Positions 44,053 through 54,592 of a stretch of 64,000 nt of DNA are shown one piece after another. The notes under the pieces were generated by a model that searched no databases, was not told the origin of the DNA, and saw only the letters and a program-made list of their open reading frames with translations. The stretch is taken from NCBI RefSeq assembly GCF_000142905.1, contig NW_013657643.1, forward strand, positions 1-64,000. Reading direction: 5' to 3'. This stretch comes from Thecamonas trahens ATCC 50062. Taxonomy: Eukaryota > Apusozoa > Apusomonadida > Apusomonadidae. Each line of letters begins with the position of its first letter. Within the stretch, counting starts at the first letter, position 1. The position numbers were made by a program, and so were the translations under genes.

Positions 44053-45026
44053 ATGGTACTCGACGTGGTTGCAGTGGGAGGGATGGACATCGAGGACGTT
44101 GTTGTGGAGGACGGGGGCTCGCCTCGCATCTGTTTGCTGGGGCGATGGCGGGTATTGCTGAGCATGTGGTTATGTTTCCCGTAGACACCATCAAGACCCG
44201 CATGCAGGTCACGGTGGCGGCCGTGGAGGGCGTCGCAGGCTCGGCGGGCGGCGCTACGGTGGGCATCCGCGGACCGACGGGCATGGTGGGAGTGGCGCGG
44301 TCGATTGTGGTGAACGAGGGCGTGATGCGGCTGCTTCGCGGCGCTCAGAGTGTGGCGCTGGGTGCTGGCCCGGCGCACGCACTGTACTTTGCCACGTACG
44401 AGAAGATGCGTAAGGTGCTTGGCGGTGACAACCGCGACGAGCACACGCCGTTGGCGGCGGCGGCGACGGGCGCGGTGGCGACTACCGTGTGTGACACGAT
44501 CATGACCCCGTTTGACGTCATGAAGCAGCGGCTGCAGATCTCAGGCTCACCCTACCGTGGCGTGGTCGACTGCGCCCGGACCATGCTCCGAGTTGAGGGC
44601 TTTGCGGCCTTCTTCCGCTCGCTCCCCACCACGCTCGTCATGAACGTGCCGTACGCCGGCTTCCACTTTGCCGCATACGAGTCGCTGTCCAGAGTACTGA
44701 TCTCGGACAACGACCACCACCCGCTGGCCAACTCTCTGGCCGGCGCCGGCGCCGGCGCCTCGGCCGCCGCCCTCACCACTCCGCTCGACGTCGTCAAGAC
44801 CCGCCTGCAGACCCAGGACATCGGCGCCGCCACCGGCGCCGCCATCCGCAAGGTTCCTTACAGAGGCATGGTCCAAACTGCACGCACCATCGTCGCCGAG
44901 GAGGGCCTCCGCGGCCTCTTTGCTGGCATGGTCCCGCGCATGCTGTTCTTTGCACCCGGCGCCGCCATCGCATGGACCACATACGAGACGCTCAAGCATC
45001 TGACCCGCCACTGGGCCTCCGAGTAG
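44053..45026 (+). CDS. Mitochondrial carrier, mitoferrin-like (one frame break)
   Basis: Six-helix inner-membrane carrier with three repeats, each with the carrier signature: FPVDTIKTR, TPFDVMKQR and TPLDVVKTR. Repeat one begins LFAGAMAGIAEHVVMFPVD and continues with LGAGPAHALYFATYE, both characteristic of mitoferrin (SLC25A28/37), which imports Fe2+ for haem and Fe-S synthesis. The N-terminus (MDIEDVVVEDGG) is in a different frame; one extra G in the G5 run at 44113-44117 connects it to LASHLFAGAMAG. Start is at 44053 or the in-frame ATG at 44083. About 325 residues. S-adenosylmethionine carriers are related, but the GAGPAHA motif favours mitoferrin. Confidence 0.82.
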
Positions 45027-45260
45027 CTCGTCTCCAGCCGACTCCTAGTCGCCTGTTAACATAATTGCTGCTCTCTTCTGCTTGCTTCACTGGCTTTCCC
45101 CCTCTTAGCCTTCTGCTGCCCGCACACAGGCGTCGCGCCTCACACCGAGCACCGCGCCTCGCCGTGCTCCGGGACTGGGGAGACCGGAGAGCAGCGGCGT
45201 GCTGCGGGTGCGCGTCCAGCCGACAAGCGGCTGGATGTGCGAGGCGGGATGGCGCCGAGG

Positions 45261-45317
45261 CTCGGGCCGCGCTCCGGCCCGCGCAGTGAGCACAGGCTTG
45301 AGGAGCGCGACCGTCAT
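45261..45317 (-). promoter_or_regulatory. Candidate type II SECIS element in the SelU 3' UTR
   Basis: On the minus strand, 81 bases after the stop, ATGA (45317-45314) is followed by C and an 11-bp stem GGTCGCGCTCC / GGAGCGCGGCC, closed by CGAG on the 3' side. This gives the UGAN/NGAN non-Watson-Crick quartet with G.A/A.G pairs. The internal loop carries the required AA (TCAA), and an extra 8-bp stem GCCTGTGC / GCGCGGGC (two G.U pairs) has loop TCACT, the type II form. Spacing from the quartet to AA is 13 bases, at the long end. Predicted by eye only. Confidence 0.7.
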
Positions 45318-45352
45318 GTCGTGTGCTGACCAGCAGCAGTCGAGGAGAGGGA

Positions 45353-45373
45353 GGGGGGGGGGGGGGGGGGGGG
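45353..45373. repeat. Poly-G tract (21 G)
   Basis: On the minus strand this is poly-C, lying between the SelU stop codon and its candidate SECIS. Confidence 0.95.
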
Positions 45374-45398
45374 AACGGGGAAAAGAGGCTACCTTGCG

Positions 45399-46262
45399 CT
45401 ACAGCATCAGCTCCTCCTTGTCGCCGGGGCACTCGGACTCGGAGCGCGGCTCAGGAGCAGAAATATCCGAGGTGTCGGGCGCGTCGGCAGCGTTGCCGCC
45501 GAGAGCTTCGAGGATGTCGCCGAGAGGCGCGTGCTCGCCGTAGTTCTCCTGGCGGAACTCGTAGAGCAGATCGCCGCCGATGTCAAAGACAAAGGTGCCG
45601 CCGAGCTGGAAGCCGTCGCCCTTGAGGTTGCCTTCAAAGCCGCGGTCCTTGGACTCCTTGATCCGCTTGCGGGCGGTTGAGTTGAAGAGGCCAAAGCCCG
45701 AGGTAATGCCCTTCTTGGCCAGGCGAAGCGCCTTGTGGATAGTCTTGCCCTCGTTGACGAACAGCTCGCCGGCCCAAAAGTTACCATCGTAAAAGTCCTT
45801 GTAGCCAAAGGTCTCCACGCCGACGCCCACCAGCCGAACGCCCATGGCGTCCAGCTGCGGCTTGAGCTGGCTCAGCTCGTAGGCCCCCAGTCTGCAGATT
45901 TGTCAGCCAAACCTACGCAGGACATGAACCACAACCCGCTGTGCACCCATTCGCCCGTTGTTTGCCGCCCAGCGTTTGCCCACCACCGTTGCCCGTCCCG
46001 TCCACCATCACCAGCCGCCGCCAGGCACAGATAGGGATGAACGAAATAAGAGAGGAGAAAAAAACAATGAGTCTGTTGTTGCCCCCCCCCCCCGGGCTGG
46101 GTCACGTCACGTCACGTCAGCCCCCCTCCCCCCTCCCCTCCCCAACCATCGTACCTGCTCCTTCCACAGAGTCTTCACCTGCATCTGCTGCGGGGTGAGA
46201 CGGTCGGTGATGACGCACTCACCAATGGCGTCCGCCACCTGGTGCACGTCAGAGTCGGCCAT
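45399..46262 (-). CDS. SELENOU: Selenoprotein U / PRXL2-type peroxiredoxin-like protein
   Basis: Thioredoxin-fold redox protein of the PRXL2 (FAM213/SelU) family. Exon 1 (46155-46262) encodes MADSDVHQVADAIGECVITD ... KTLWKEQ and ends at a GTACGA donor. A 216-base intron ends GCACAG, and exon 2 (45399-45938) continues RVVVHVLRRFG, then TGA (45903-45905), then QICRLGAYELSQLKPQLDAM. In the family this position is the first residue of a redox CxxC or UxxC, so the TGA reads as selenocysteine 48, giving U-Q-I-C. Downstream family blocks are intact: LVGVGVETFGYKDFYDG, ELFVNEGKTIHKAL and GGTFVFDIGGDLLYEFRQEN. 215 residues. A gene model treating TGA as stop would start wrongly at 45845. Convergent with the carrier gene. 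Confidence 0.88.
45903..45905 (-). other. In-frame UGA, predicted selenocysteine codon
   Basis: The TGA at complement 45903-45905 sits between GGC and CAA in a continuous, family-conserved frame, at the position of the catalytic Cys of PRXL2 proteins. Cysteine follows three residues later. Confidence 0.85.
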
Positions 46263-46409
46263 GGTGAAGGTGAAGTGTGTCGGGGGGTGTGGGGTGTGGG
46301 GTGTTGGGGGGTTGGGAGGGGGTCAGCCAGTCAGCCAAGTCCGACAGATGCTTTTCCCCCGTCTTTTAGATGGAGAGGACTGCGTGGTGATGGCTGGGTT
46401 GAGAGGAGG

Positions 46410-47652
46410 TCATGTAGAGCCGGAGCTCGACGAGGAGGACGAGCCCGAGTCTGATTCGAACGAGTGGGAGGTGTCGGCGCGGGTGAGGATGGTGGGCTCA
46501 TCGCCGGGCTTGATGGCCGGCTCACCCGAGGCAAAGTCAAAGTCTGCTGCTGCTGCTACCACTGGCTCGCCACCGGCCGCAGGTGCGTCGCCGTCAGCGG
46601 GAGTACGCTTGAGGTCTGTGGCAGTGATGCTAGAATCGAGACCGGTAAAGGCCGGAGGTGCGGGCGGCCGCAGCCCCGAGCGGACATCGCGCGGATCGTA
46701 GCCTTCGCCCGAGTCAGACGACTCGTCCGAGTCGACAGTGTGCAGCCAGGCCTCGCCGCTACCCTTGGTCTGCTTGGCTGCCTGGTCGCCGCGAAGCAGA
46801 GCGTCGACCTTGGCTGCCGAGACCACGTGCGACGCGTCGAGCGGAACGGGCGGGCCCTGCCGCGAGAGGTTGACTCGGCTTCGCCGCGAGATCGCCGCAC
46901 CCATCCGCGACGGGGTGATCGAGCCGGCGCCCGGCGATGCCCGTGCCGCAGGCGACCGCCCGGCTGCTGCCGGCGACGGCGACGCCACATACGACGCCGC
47001 TGTCCCCATGCGCGCCTCCATCACCGACGGCACTCGGTCTGACACCACCCGCTTGGGCATGTTCTTGATGTAGGTCCGGACCTTACGCGGATTCTGTCGT
47101 CCCATTCGTGAGTGCTATCGCACCGTTCACCTCCCTTCCACGTCTCCCCCATCTCCCCTCCCGCATCAACGTACCACCACCGTCTGATCAGCCCGTGCTG
47201 CTTCTCTCCCCAGCTGCGCCACAACATCTGCCACAAACATGTACGGGTTCTCCGGCTGGTCGGCGATCATCGCTGTTGTCAGCTCCTGTAGCCCATCCAA
47301 AAATGGTAAGTGAAAGAGCCATGTCCCATACCGATCATCTGTCGGACCACATCGACCGCCACCACAACACCAAGCCGACCATCCTGCTCATGACAACCGA
47401 CAAATGACAACCGACAAACCCCACCACCACCACCCCAGACCCAATCACATCTTGCTAGTCGCCTGCACCACCATGCCCGATCCCCTCCATCACCTCCTGC
47501 CCCTCTCCATCCACAACAGCCCCTGCAACCGTCCTCGCCAGCAACGGCCGCCCGCCCGTCCGCCCGCCCACCCACAGCCGTACCTTGAACAGCTCCAGGA
47601 TGCGGAAGTGGTTGAGATACGCACGCCCCGCTTCCACATGCTCGGCGTCCAT
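46410..47652 (-). CDS. RIIa/Dpy-30-type docking-domain protein with disordered tail
   Basis: Three exons: 47584-47652, 47175-47285 and 46410-47093, with introns of 298 and 81 bases and GTACG donors; all joins are phase 0, 287 residues in all. Residues about 10-45 form a PKA regulatory-subunit-like dimerisation/docking helix pair: AYLNHFRILELFKELTTAMI then ADQPENPYMFVADVVAQL, with the conserved PENP turn. The remainder is basic, then Ser/Asp-rich and unstructured, ending in a poly-Ser run. Such domains dimerise and bind amphipathic anchor helices (AKAP-like), often in cilia. Function beyond that is unknown. The split exons mean a simple frame search misses the domain. Confidence 0.72.
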
Positions 47653-48141
47653 GCCCTTGGCTACGTATGATGTGTAAGAGAGAGTGTGTGTGCGTGAGTG
47701 AAATGCGTAGACTCGTGTGTCCGCCCACGACCGTCGCTCTCGTGGTGGCTCTGCTCAGTCACCACTGTTCGTCTGCCCGCAGCAAGCTAGATGCCACCGC
47801 CATGCAATCCCTCACCCACAATGGCCATCACGTTTGGTTGGAGAAGAGGCGATGCCACATTGGCCATACACACGTGGACAGAGTAGAGCATAGGCAAAGG
47901 CTCGAGGGAGGAATGGCGACATGAGTAGTTTGCTGATACGGTCATCGGCGGCGCCAAGCAGCCTCAGCGGGTGCTCGCGTGGATCTGAGCAGCACTCTAA
48001 TCTGGTAGGCTTTGAGCTCGCATTATCCGCTCAAGCCGACACAGTAGCATGCGGCGACGTTCGATCAGCACAGAGCCGACGGCACGCGCCGCACCGCCGA
48101 CAATCCCCCCCCCCCCCCACTCGCGTCGCCAGAATCCAATC
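47653..48141. other. Intergenic region
   Basis: About 490 bases with a GT tract at about 47681-47696 and a poly-C tract at 48108-48118. It holds the promoter of the RIIa gene and the 3' end of the next one. No gene seen. Confidence 0.5.
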
Positions 48142-48721
48142 TCAGTCGTTCCACACCAGCACGTGTCCGCCGTTGTCACCGGTCTGGCGAGCAAACTGGA
48201 TAAGCTCCTCCCAGCGCTCGGCCGGCGCAGATCCGACAAACTTGATGTCCTCGTCGAGCCCCGGTCTGCGAATGACCAGCGGCTTGCCCGAGTAAAAGAG
48301 ATAGACCGCCGGCGAGAGAGCCAAGCCAAGAGCCTCGACATCCTCCTGCGACTCGATGTCATCAGCATCAACAACAAAGATCTTAGAGTACGGCGTGACC
48401 GACGACGACGATCCCGAGCGGAGACCACACAGCGCCCTTGCCGCATGCAGCGCCGGTGGCGACCACCGATGAGCGAGACAAATGACCACCACCCGTTCTT
48501 GGATACTTGTAAAGAGGGCCTCTGTTGATCCCATCCCCAGCTTGCCCCCGCCGTCCTCATCGCTGTCCCCACAGTCGAGTCAGTCCCGCCCCCCTCCCCT
48601 CCCCCCTCCCCCCTCCCCCTCACTCACTCCCCCTCCCCCTCTCCCTCCCGTCTAGCACATACGGTATGAGCAGAGGCCGAACCTCCTCCCATGTGTCCCA
48701 TGTCACGTCACTGCTGCTCAT
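48142..48721 (-). CDS. Thioredoxin-like protein without CxxC
   Basis: Family not recognised with certainty. Exon 1 (48663-48721, or from an in-frame ATG at 48847) ends VRPLLIP at a GTATGT donor. A 100-base C-rich intron is removed, and exon 2 (48142-48562) continues DEDGGGKLGMGST; 159 or 201 residues. Exon 2 shows a thioredoxin-fold order: strand RVVVICLA, helix, strand KIFVVDADDIE, then LGLALSPAVYLFYSGKPLVI with the cis-Pro. The redox site is replaced by HRWSPPA, so a reductase role is unlikely; a binding or scaffold role is more probable. Confidence 0.6.
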
Positions 48722-49074
48722 GCCAATACCCGAGCCGACCGGAGAGTCGAGTCTACCGACCCACCGCTTCCCGTCCGCAGTCAAGCTCCTGCGACTGCAG
48801 ACTGCGATGATGCCTGCAAAGTCGGCTGCGTGGCTTATGGACACCATCGCACGGTGTGCGCACTGGCAGATGGGCGCATGATGAAGGGTTTAGGTAGGCG
48901 TGTGTGTGCGTGTTGTGTGTGTGTGTGTGGTTCCAGCTCGGGCGATGGCAGGCGCCGGATGGAGCACCACGATGGTGTCGTGCCTACATGACAGCCATGG
49001 CGGTAGGACGGTTGTGGGGTGGGGTGCGCCGGCCGAAGGATTCGATTCGGGTTCAGAGGTCGAGCGTGCAGGCG

Positions 49075-49545
49075 CTACGCTGCGATGAGCGTGGTGTTGG
49101 CGGTGACGTCGAGCGACATGACCGAGATCTTGCAGCCGGAGACCCATTCGAGACAGTGAACACCAACAACGACAGCCCAGGGCCCTGCCGGCTCACGGGC
49201 GTAGCGGCCAATGTCGGCAGTGATGTTGTTGACGCGGCGCGGGGCAAAGTCGGGCGAAGCGTAGGAAGCGATGAAGCCATCGAGCTCATCCGAAGCCATC
49301 GGCAGCGATGCGCAGGTAAAGTCCGGCATGACGACATAGCCCTGATTCGACGATGCCGATCCATCGACCATAACCACCAACTCTGTACTCGCACTCGCCT
49401 CCTCCGCATCCATCATGCAGCACCAGGCCACCGTCTCACGTGGTCCGGTCGTCTGCACCAGTCCGCGGTAGCTGCACCCGGCCGAGGCCACAGAGCCAAC
49501 AGCAGCGAGGACGACCACCATTGCGAGCAGTACAGCAGGTGACAT
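49075..49545 (-). CDS. Small secreted protein of unknown function (156 aa)
   Basis: Starts at 49545 with a clear signal peptide (SPAVLLAMVVVLAAVGSVASA). The mature part has about seven Cys (GCSYRGL, AWCCMMD, DFTCASL, VHCLEW, GCKISV), suggesting disulphides and export, and an N-glycosylation sequon (NNIT). No family recognised. Single exon. Confidence 0.65.
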   Translation of the reverse strand: MSPAVLLAMVVVLAAVGSVASAGCSYRGLVQTTGPRETVAWCCMMDAEEASASTELVVMVDGSASSNQGYVVMPDFTCASLPMASDELDGFIASYASPDFAPRRVNNITADIGRYAREPAGPWAVVVGVHCLEWVSGCKISVMSLDVTANTTLIAA

Positions 49546-49831
49546 GTCCGAGAGCAAGAGAAAGAGAGAAAGAGGGAGAGTTGAGAGTGTCGGTGGTCTT
49601 TGTGTTGGCGGTGGTCGTCGTGGTGGGGCCGGGTCCCAGTCGCCGGCGGGAATCCCCGGCGGGCGGACGGCTGCACTTGCGCTACGCGCCACATCCGGCA
49701 GCATGACACGACTGCTTGTTGAGCAGGCAGCGAGTTGATGCGGCATCACATTGCACATGCCGTGACTTTGATGTACGCTGAGGCAAGATGGTTCCGGTTC
49801 GGCAGTGCTGGTGCGTCGTAGCCTGTGATCA

Positions 49832-51181
49832 TCACTGGATGGTGTCCTTGTCGCGCTTCTTCTTCCACTTGCGCACGCGCTTCTTGCGGCTCTTTGGCGG
49901 CCGATCCTGCGATGGTTTTGCTCCTGCTGGCTTGATCTGAGGAGATCTCCCGCTGCTTGTCGACGCAGCGTTCCGGAGCGGACGGCGGGGTCGATGCGAG
50001 GCCAGGAGCCGCGCTATCTCTGGGTGGCCCTCGGCTTCGGCGCGCTGGATAAGCGATGTGCGATCGGCAGTGATGTCGGCACTGGGATGGGCGAGGAGGA
50101 GGCGGACAACATCCGCATGGCCATGCCTGATCGCGGCGTAGTACGTCTCAAAGTGAACTACGTACGGATAGTAGCAGCTGTGGTAGGTGATGTTGGGATC
50201 TAACTGGAGGTTGGCAAGGACGAGCTCGATCATGTCTGCTCTGCCTGCAGCGCACGCGTCGACAAGCAGCTCGTCGGCGCGGTCCAAATCGACACAGCTC
50301 GCCGCGCCGGCATCAATCAGAGCACGAACCATGTCGATGTCGCCGGCATCCATCGCGTCAAGGAAGATGCGGCCGACAGAGAGATACGATGCGCCCGGAG
50401 AACTGAGTAGCATCTTGACCATGTTCGCATGTCCGCTCTTCGCAGCTGTGATGACCAGCGTGTTTTGCTCGATCGACGGAGACAAATCAGGATGAGCGAG
50501 CAGTGCGGCGGCGACTTTGGTCTCGTTGTTGGCCACCGCCTCCTTGAGTGCCTGGACCAGCAGGTGCTGCGCCGGGATCTCAAACGATCGGACCATCCAC
50601 GCCACCAGCTCGGCATGGCCCGCACAAGCCGCACACTTGACAGCCTCTTCCATGACGCTGTCGCCCATTTCTTCGCGTGCCAACAGCTCCACCAGCTCGC
50701 GATGACCAGACTGGGCCGCGGCAACAAGGCACGTCGCCCGCTCTGCTGCATCCTCCACGGCAGGCAGCAGATCGACAGCCACACTCGGCAAACCATACAA
50801 TATAGCCAAGACCGGCATAGCGAGCGGGCCACGAGCCAGCGCTCGCCGGCCGAGGCCCTCGCGTACCACAACGCCGCGCTTCATGAGGACGGCTACGATC
50901 TTACGCCAGGCTGCGGAGCCGGGCCGGGCGGCGACGAAGATCTGGACGAGATCGCGATCGGCGGCACCTGCACGCTCGCGCGATTGCTGGAGAGCCACCG
51001 CAGCACCGCCCCAGCTCTGTCGCCACACACACGCGGCAAAGCCCGCAGTAGCTTCCGGCCGTAGCTCGAGCCGAGAAGAGCGAGGTCGAGCGTGGTACAG
51101 GTAGCCGCAAGAGAGCGGCGGATGTCGACCTCACTCAGTAACCTGCAGGTGAATAATCTCGGTGGGAAGTTTGTCGAGCAT
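49832..51181 (-). CDS. F-box / ankyrin-repeat protein (two frame breaks)
   Basis: Same architecture as the gene at 9246. Starts at 51181 with an F-box (MLDKLPTEIIHL, then in another frame LSEVDIRRSLAATCTTL). The frame changes near 51141 and again near 51046; an extra T at the second site reads RKLLRAFAACVWRQSW into the long frame. Then about eight ankyrin-like units follow (AAQSGHRELVELLAREEM, AAIRHGHADVVRLLLAHPS), with a strongly basic C-terminus (KSRKKRVRKWKKKRDK). Probable SCF substrate receptor. The first break needs a net shift that I could not assign to one base, so this copy may be a real pseudogene or have several sequencing errors. Confidence 0.65.
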
Positions 51182-51413
51182 GCCGCCTAATGGAAGCAGT
51201 TAGCCTTTGTCAGCTGTGGCCGTCGGCGTCAAGTGTCTCTGTCCTGCCGGGTGCTGGGAAGGGCCAAGATTCTGCAGATACGGCGGACCGCGTCGGCACG
51301 CGTGTCATTCACGCTGATTGCTGCCGGCCAGCGACCGACGACGAACACGACGAACACGACGAACACGACGACGGGCGGCGACGGGCGACGACCACCTAAC
51401 TCACTCTACGCCC

Positions 51414-52453
51414 ATGCTCCGGTCTCTGTCATCTGCTGCTGCTGCGCCTGCACTTGCTGCTGCTGCCTCTGCCTCTGCCTCTGCCACTCGCAGCTCGCTC
51501 GCCCATGCCTCGGGCATTGCCGCCGTCACCATTGTCGGCTCGGGCATCATGGGCGCTGGCATTGCCCAGGTCTCGGCCCATCATGGCAAGGACGTCCGCC
51601 TGGTCGATCTCTCGGGTACGCTCACCTCTCATCACCCCGTTGCTCTCACCCCTCTCCCCTCCCCCTGTCCGCTGCCTCTCACCTCGCCCCCTCCCCGCCC
51701 GCCCTTGTCACAGAGGAGAACCTCGCCCGCGGCAAGGCGGCTATCGAGGGCTCGCTCAAGCGAGTGCTGAAGAAGGAAGCGGATGTGGATGCTGCTGTAG
51801 CCGATGTTATGGCTCGCATCACCTTTACCTCGTCGATGGAGGAAGCGCTCAAGGGATCGGATCTGCTTGTGGAGGCGGTGTACGAGGATCCCGAGACCAA
51901 GCGGCAGATCTTTGGCGTGGCGCAGCAGTACGCCGACGACGAGTGCATCTTTGCCACTAACACCTCGTCGCTCTCGGTCAACTCGATTTGCAACGGCGTC
52001 CGTCCCGAGCGCTTCGGCGGTCTGCACTTTTTCAACCCGGTGCCTATGCTCAAGCTGGTCGAGGTCATCAAGACCGACGAGACCTCGGACGCCACTGCCG
52101 ACGCCCTCCGTGAGTTTGCCGCCGAGGTCGGCAAGGAGCCGATTGTGTGCAAGGACACGCCCGGCTTTGTCGTCAACCGCCTCCTTGTCCCGTACCTCCA
52201 GTCGGCCGTCGACATGATGGAGCGTGGCGACGCGTCCAAGGAAGACATCGACAAGGCTATGAAGCTCGGCGCTGGCATGCCCATGGGGCCATTCGAGCTC
52301 CTCGATGTCATCGGCCTCGACACCGCCGCCCTCATCATCAACTCGTGGGTCCGCACCCACGGCGACACCTTTAACGCCACGCCTGCCATTGACAAGCTTG
52401 TCTCGGACGGCAAGTTTGGCCGCAAGAACGGCGAGGGCTTCTACAAGTACTAG
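51414..52453 (+). CDS. HADH: 3-hydroxyacyl-CoA dehydrogenase, HADH-like
   Basis: NAD-dependent third step of beta-oxidation. Exon 1 (51414-51615) encodes an Ala/Ser-rich presequence (MLRSLSSAAAAPALAAAASA), likely mitochondrial targeting, and the NAD-binding VTIVGSGIMGAGIAQVSA. A 98-base intron with GTACGC donor joins exon 2 (51714-52453) in phase; 313 residues, the same size as animal HADH. Catalytic His and Glu lie in GGLHFFNPVPMLKLVEVIKT, and the substrate/dimer part has TPGFVVNRLLVPYL and GAGMPMGPFELLDVIGLDT. 3-hydroxybutyryl-CoA dehydrogenase is the bacterial counterpart and cannot be excluded as activity. Confidence 0.93.
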
Positions 52454-52572
52454 ACAAGGTAATAAAGCCATCGTCTGGTCATGACGTGCGCACGCACACG
52501 CACACAACTCACTCACTCACACACACACTCTCTCTCTCCCACTCCCGCTCGCGCGCTTGCTTGCTTGCTTGC

Positions 52573-54558
52573 TCAAGCAAAGCCGACGTGCACGCTCTGG
52601 GTCGAGTTGGCCAGCCGCGTCCGGTGGAGCGCGCCGAGAACATCGAGCGACTGGCCCGGGTTGGCGAGCGTCAGATCGTACTCGTCGACCCGGCGGGAGT
52701 CGGCGATCGACACAACGCCGTCGGCGCCGATGACCCCGGTCACCGCGTCGCGGACCTCGTCGCGCGAGCACCCGGGCGCGTCAATGTAGATGGTCGGCAC
52801 AACCGGGCCGACCCGCGACGGCGAAAAGTCGCCCTTGAACCGGTGCCCGTCGCGCTCGGTGTACGCCTTGAGCTCCACCGCCCGCGAGAGCGCGTCACCA
52901 GGCACGCAAGCAATGTCCAGCCGCCCACCAAGCCCATGTGCACCCGCAAGGAACTCCAGCACCGCATCGGCCTGTGCCAGCGTGTCGACGTCGACCAGAA
53001 AGGCCTCGCCGTCACGCGCGATGGCACGGACGTCGGCAAACGCGCCAATGACGTTGAACAGGTCGTCGTACGCGGTCTGCGAGCTCACGCCCCGCACCTC
53101 GAGCACTGTCGAGTTGGCACGTCCGCCGGCACTCGCCGGCGGCGGCGGAGAGGGGCCGCGCGCCGGCGGAGGCGGCGACGGGCCACGCGCCGGCGGAGGC
53201 GGGGGTGGCGACGGGCCACGGAAGCCACCGCCACCGCCGCCGCCGCCGCCGTAACCGCGCCGGGTGTAGTCGACCTCCATCCGCGTGTCGCGCTTGATCT
53301 GGATCGACTTCTTCTTGGCCGGCTCCACACGGAGGTAGCAGCACCCCTTGTAGATTTCGTTGCGATCGAAGCGGTCCATGGCCTCAAACGCCTCGTCGGG
53401 AGACGCCATCTGCACAAAGCCGGCCACCTCGCCGCGCCGCTCAAAGAGGCAGATCTTGTCGACAAGCCCGGCCCGCGAAAAGAGCGCGTGGATGACGTCC
53501 GCGTCAATGTCGTACCGGAGCTCAGAGACCCGAACGTGAAGGATGCTTGTCTGCAGCCGGCGGCCGCCGCCACGCGACGAGCCAGGCGGATCCATCAGGC
53601 CGCCCGAGCCACGGTCGCCGTAGCCACCACGGTCGCCGTAGCCACCACGGTCGCCGTAGCCGCCGCGGTCGCCGTAGCCACCGCGGTCGCCGTAGCCACC
53701 GCGGTCGCCGTAGCCACCGCGGTCGCCGTAGCCACCACGGTCGCCGTAGCCGCCACGGTCGCCGCCACGGTCGCCGCCACGCTCACTGGCGCGGTCGCCA
53801 CCGCGGTCGCCGTTGGCCGACTCCTTCTTGGCCTTGGCCTTGCGCAGCGTCGAGCGCCGCGAGCGCTCGGCCTCGATGACCTGGCCGCCGATAATGAGCT
53901 TCTCCGAACCGTTGGGCCCAACAAGGTCAACAAAGCGGTCGACTTCTGCGCTCGACTCGAGCTCGACAAAGGCGAGGCCCCTGCGGAGAAAGTTGACGCC
54001 GAGGACACGGGCAAACTTGCCCACTGCGTCCGAGATCTCGTCGTCGGTCGCGGTCTTGGGCACTGGACGGAGGAAGAGAATCGGGGTGGGCTCGGCCGGC
54101 GGCTGCGGCTTGCGCTCTCCCTTGGGCGGGCGACCGCCACGGCGAACTGCATCGTCGCCTGCCGGCACCGCCTCGCCCTCGAGGTTCTTGGCCTTTTTCT
54201 CGCTCCGGCCCTCACCGTTGGCCTCGCCGCTGGCCTCGACGCCGCCGTTTTCGCCGTCGTCGTTGTCCTCGTCATCGCGACCACGCTTCCGCGACTCGCC
54301 GCCGTTCTCCTCATCATCATCATACCGACCAACATCATTGTTCGTCTCCTCGGTGACCTGCATCTCTGCCACCGGAGCGCTGCTGCCGGCTGCGTCGTCG
54401 TCACCGCCCGCCTGGGCCACGGCCTCCTGCTGCTGCTGCTGCTCCTGTGCCTCGCTCTGACCACCCTGGGTGGGCTCGTTGACTTGAGCCTGCTCCACCA
54501 CGTCCATGTCGCCAGCAGCTGCCGTCGTCGTGGTCGTCGGCCTCGCCTGCTGCTCCTG

Positions 54559-54592
<34 letters not shown>

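Noticed and set aside
45399-45845. Short 148-residue protein starting at the internal Met of the SelU gene
   Set aside because: It lacks the first third of the fold and the redox site; the conserved frame extends upstream through the UGA and into an upstream exon.
45903-45905. UGA as an inactivating nonsense mutation
   Set aside because: It lies exactly at the family Sec/Cys position, the rest of the gene is intact, and a SECIS-like hairpin follows the stop.
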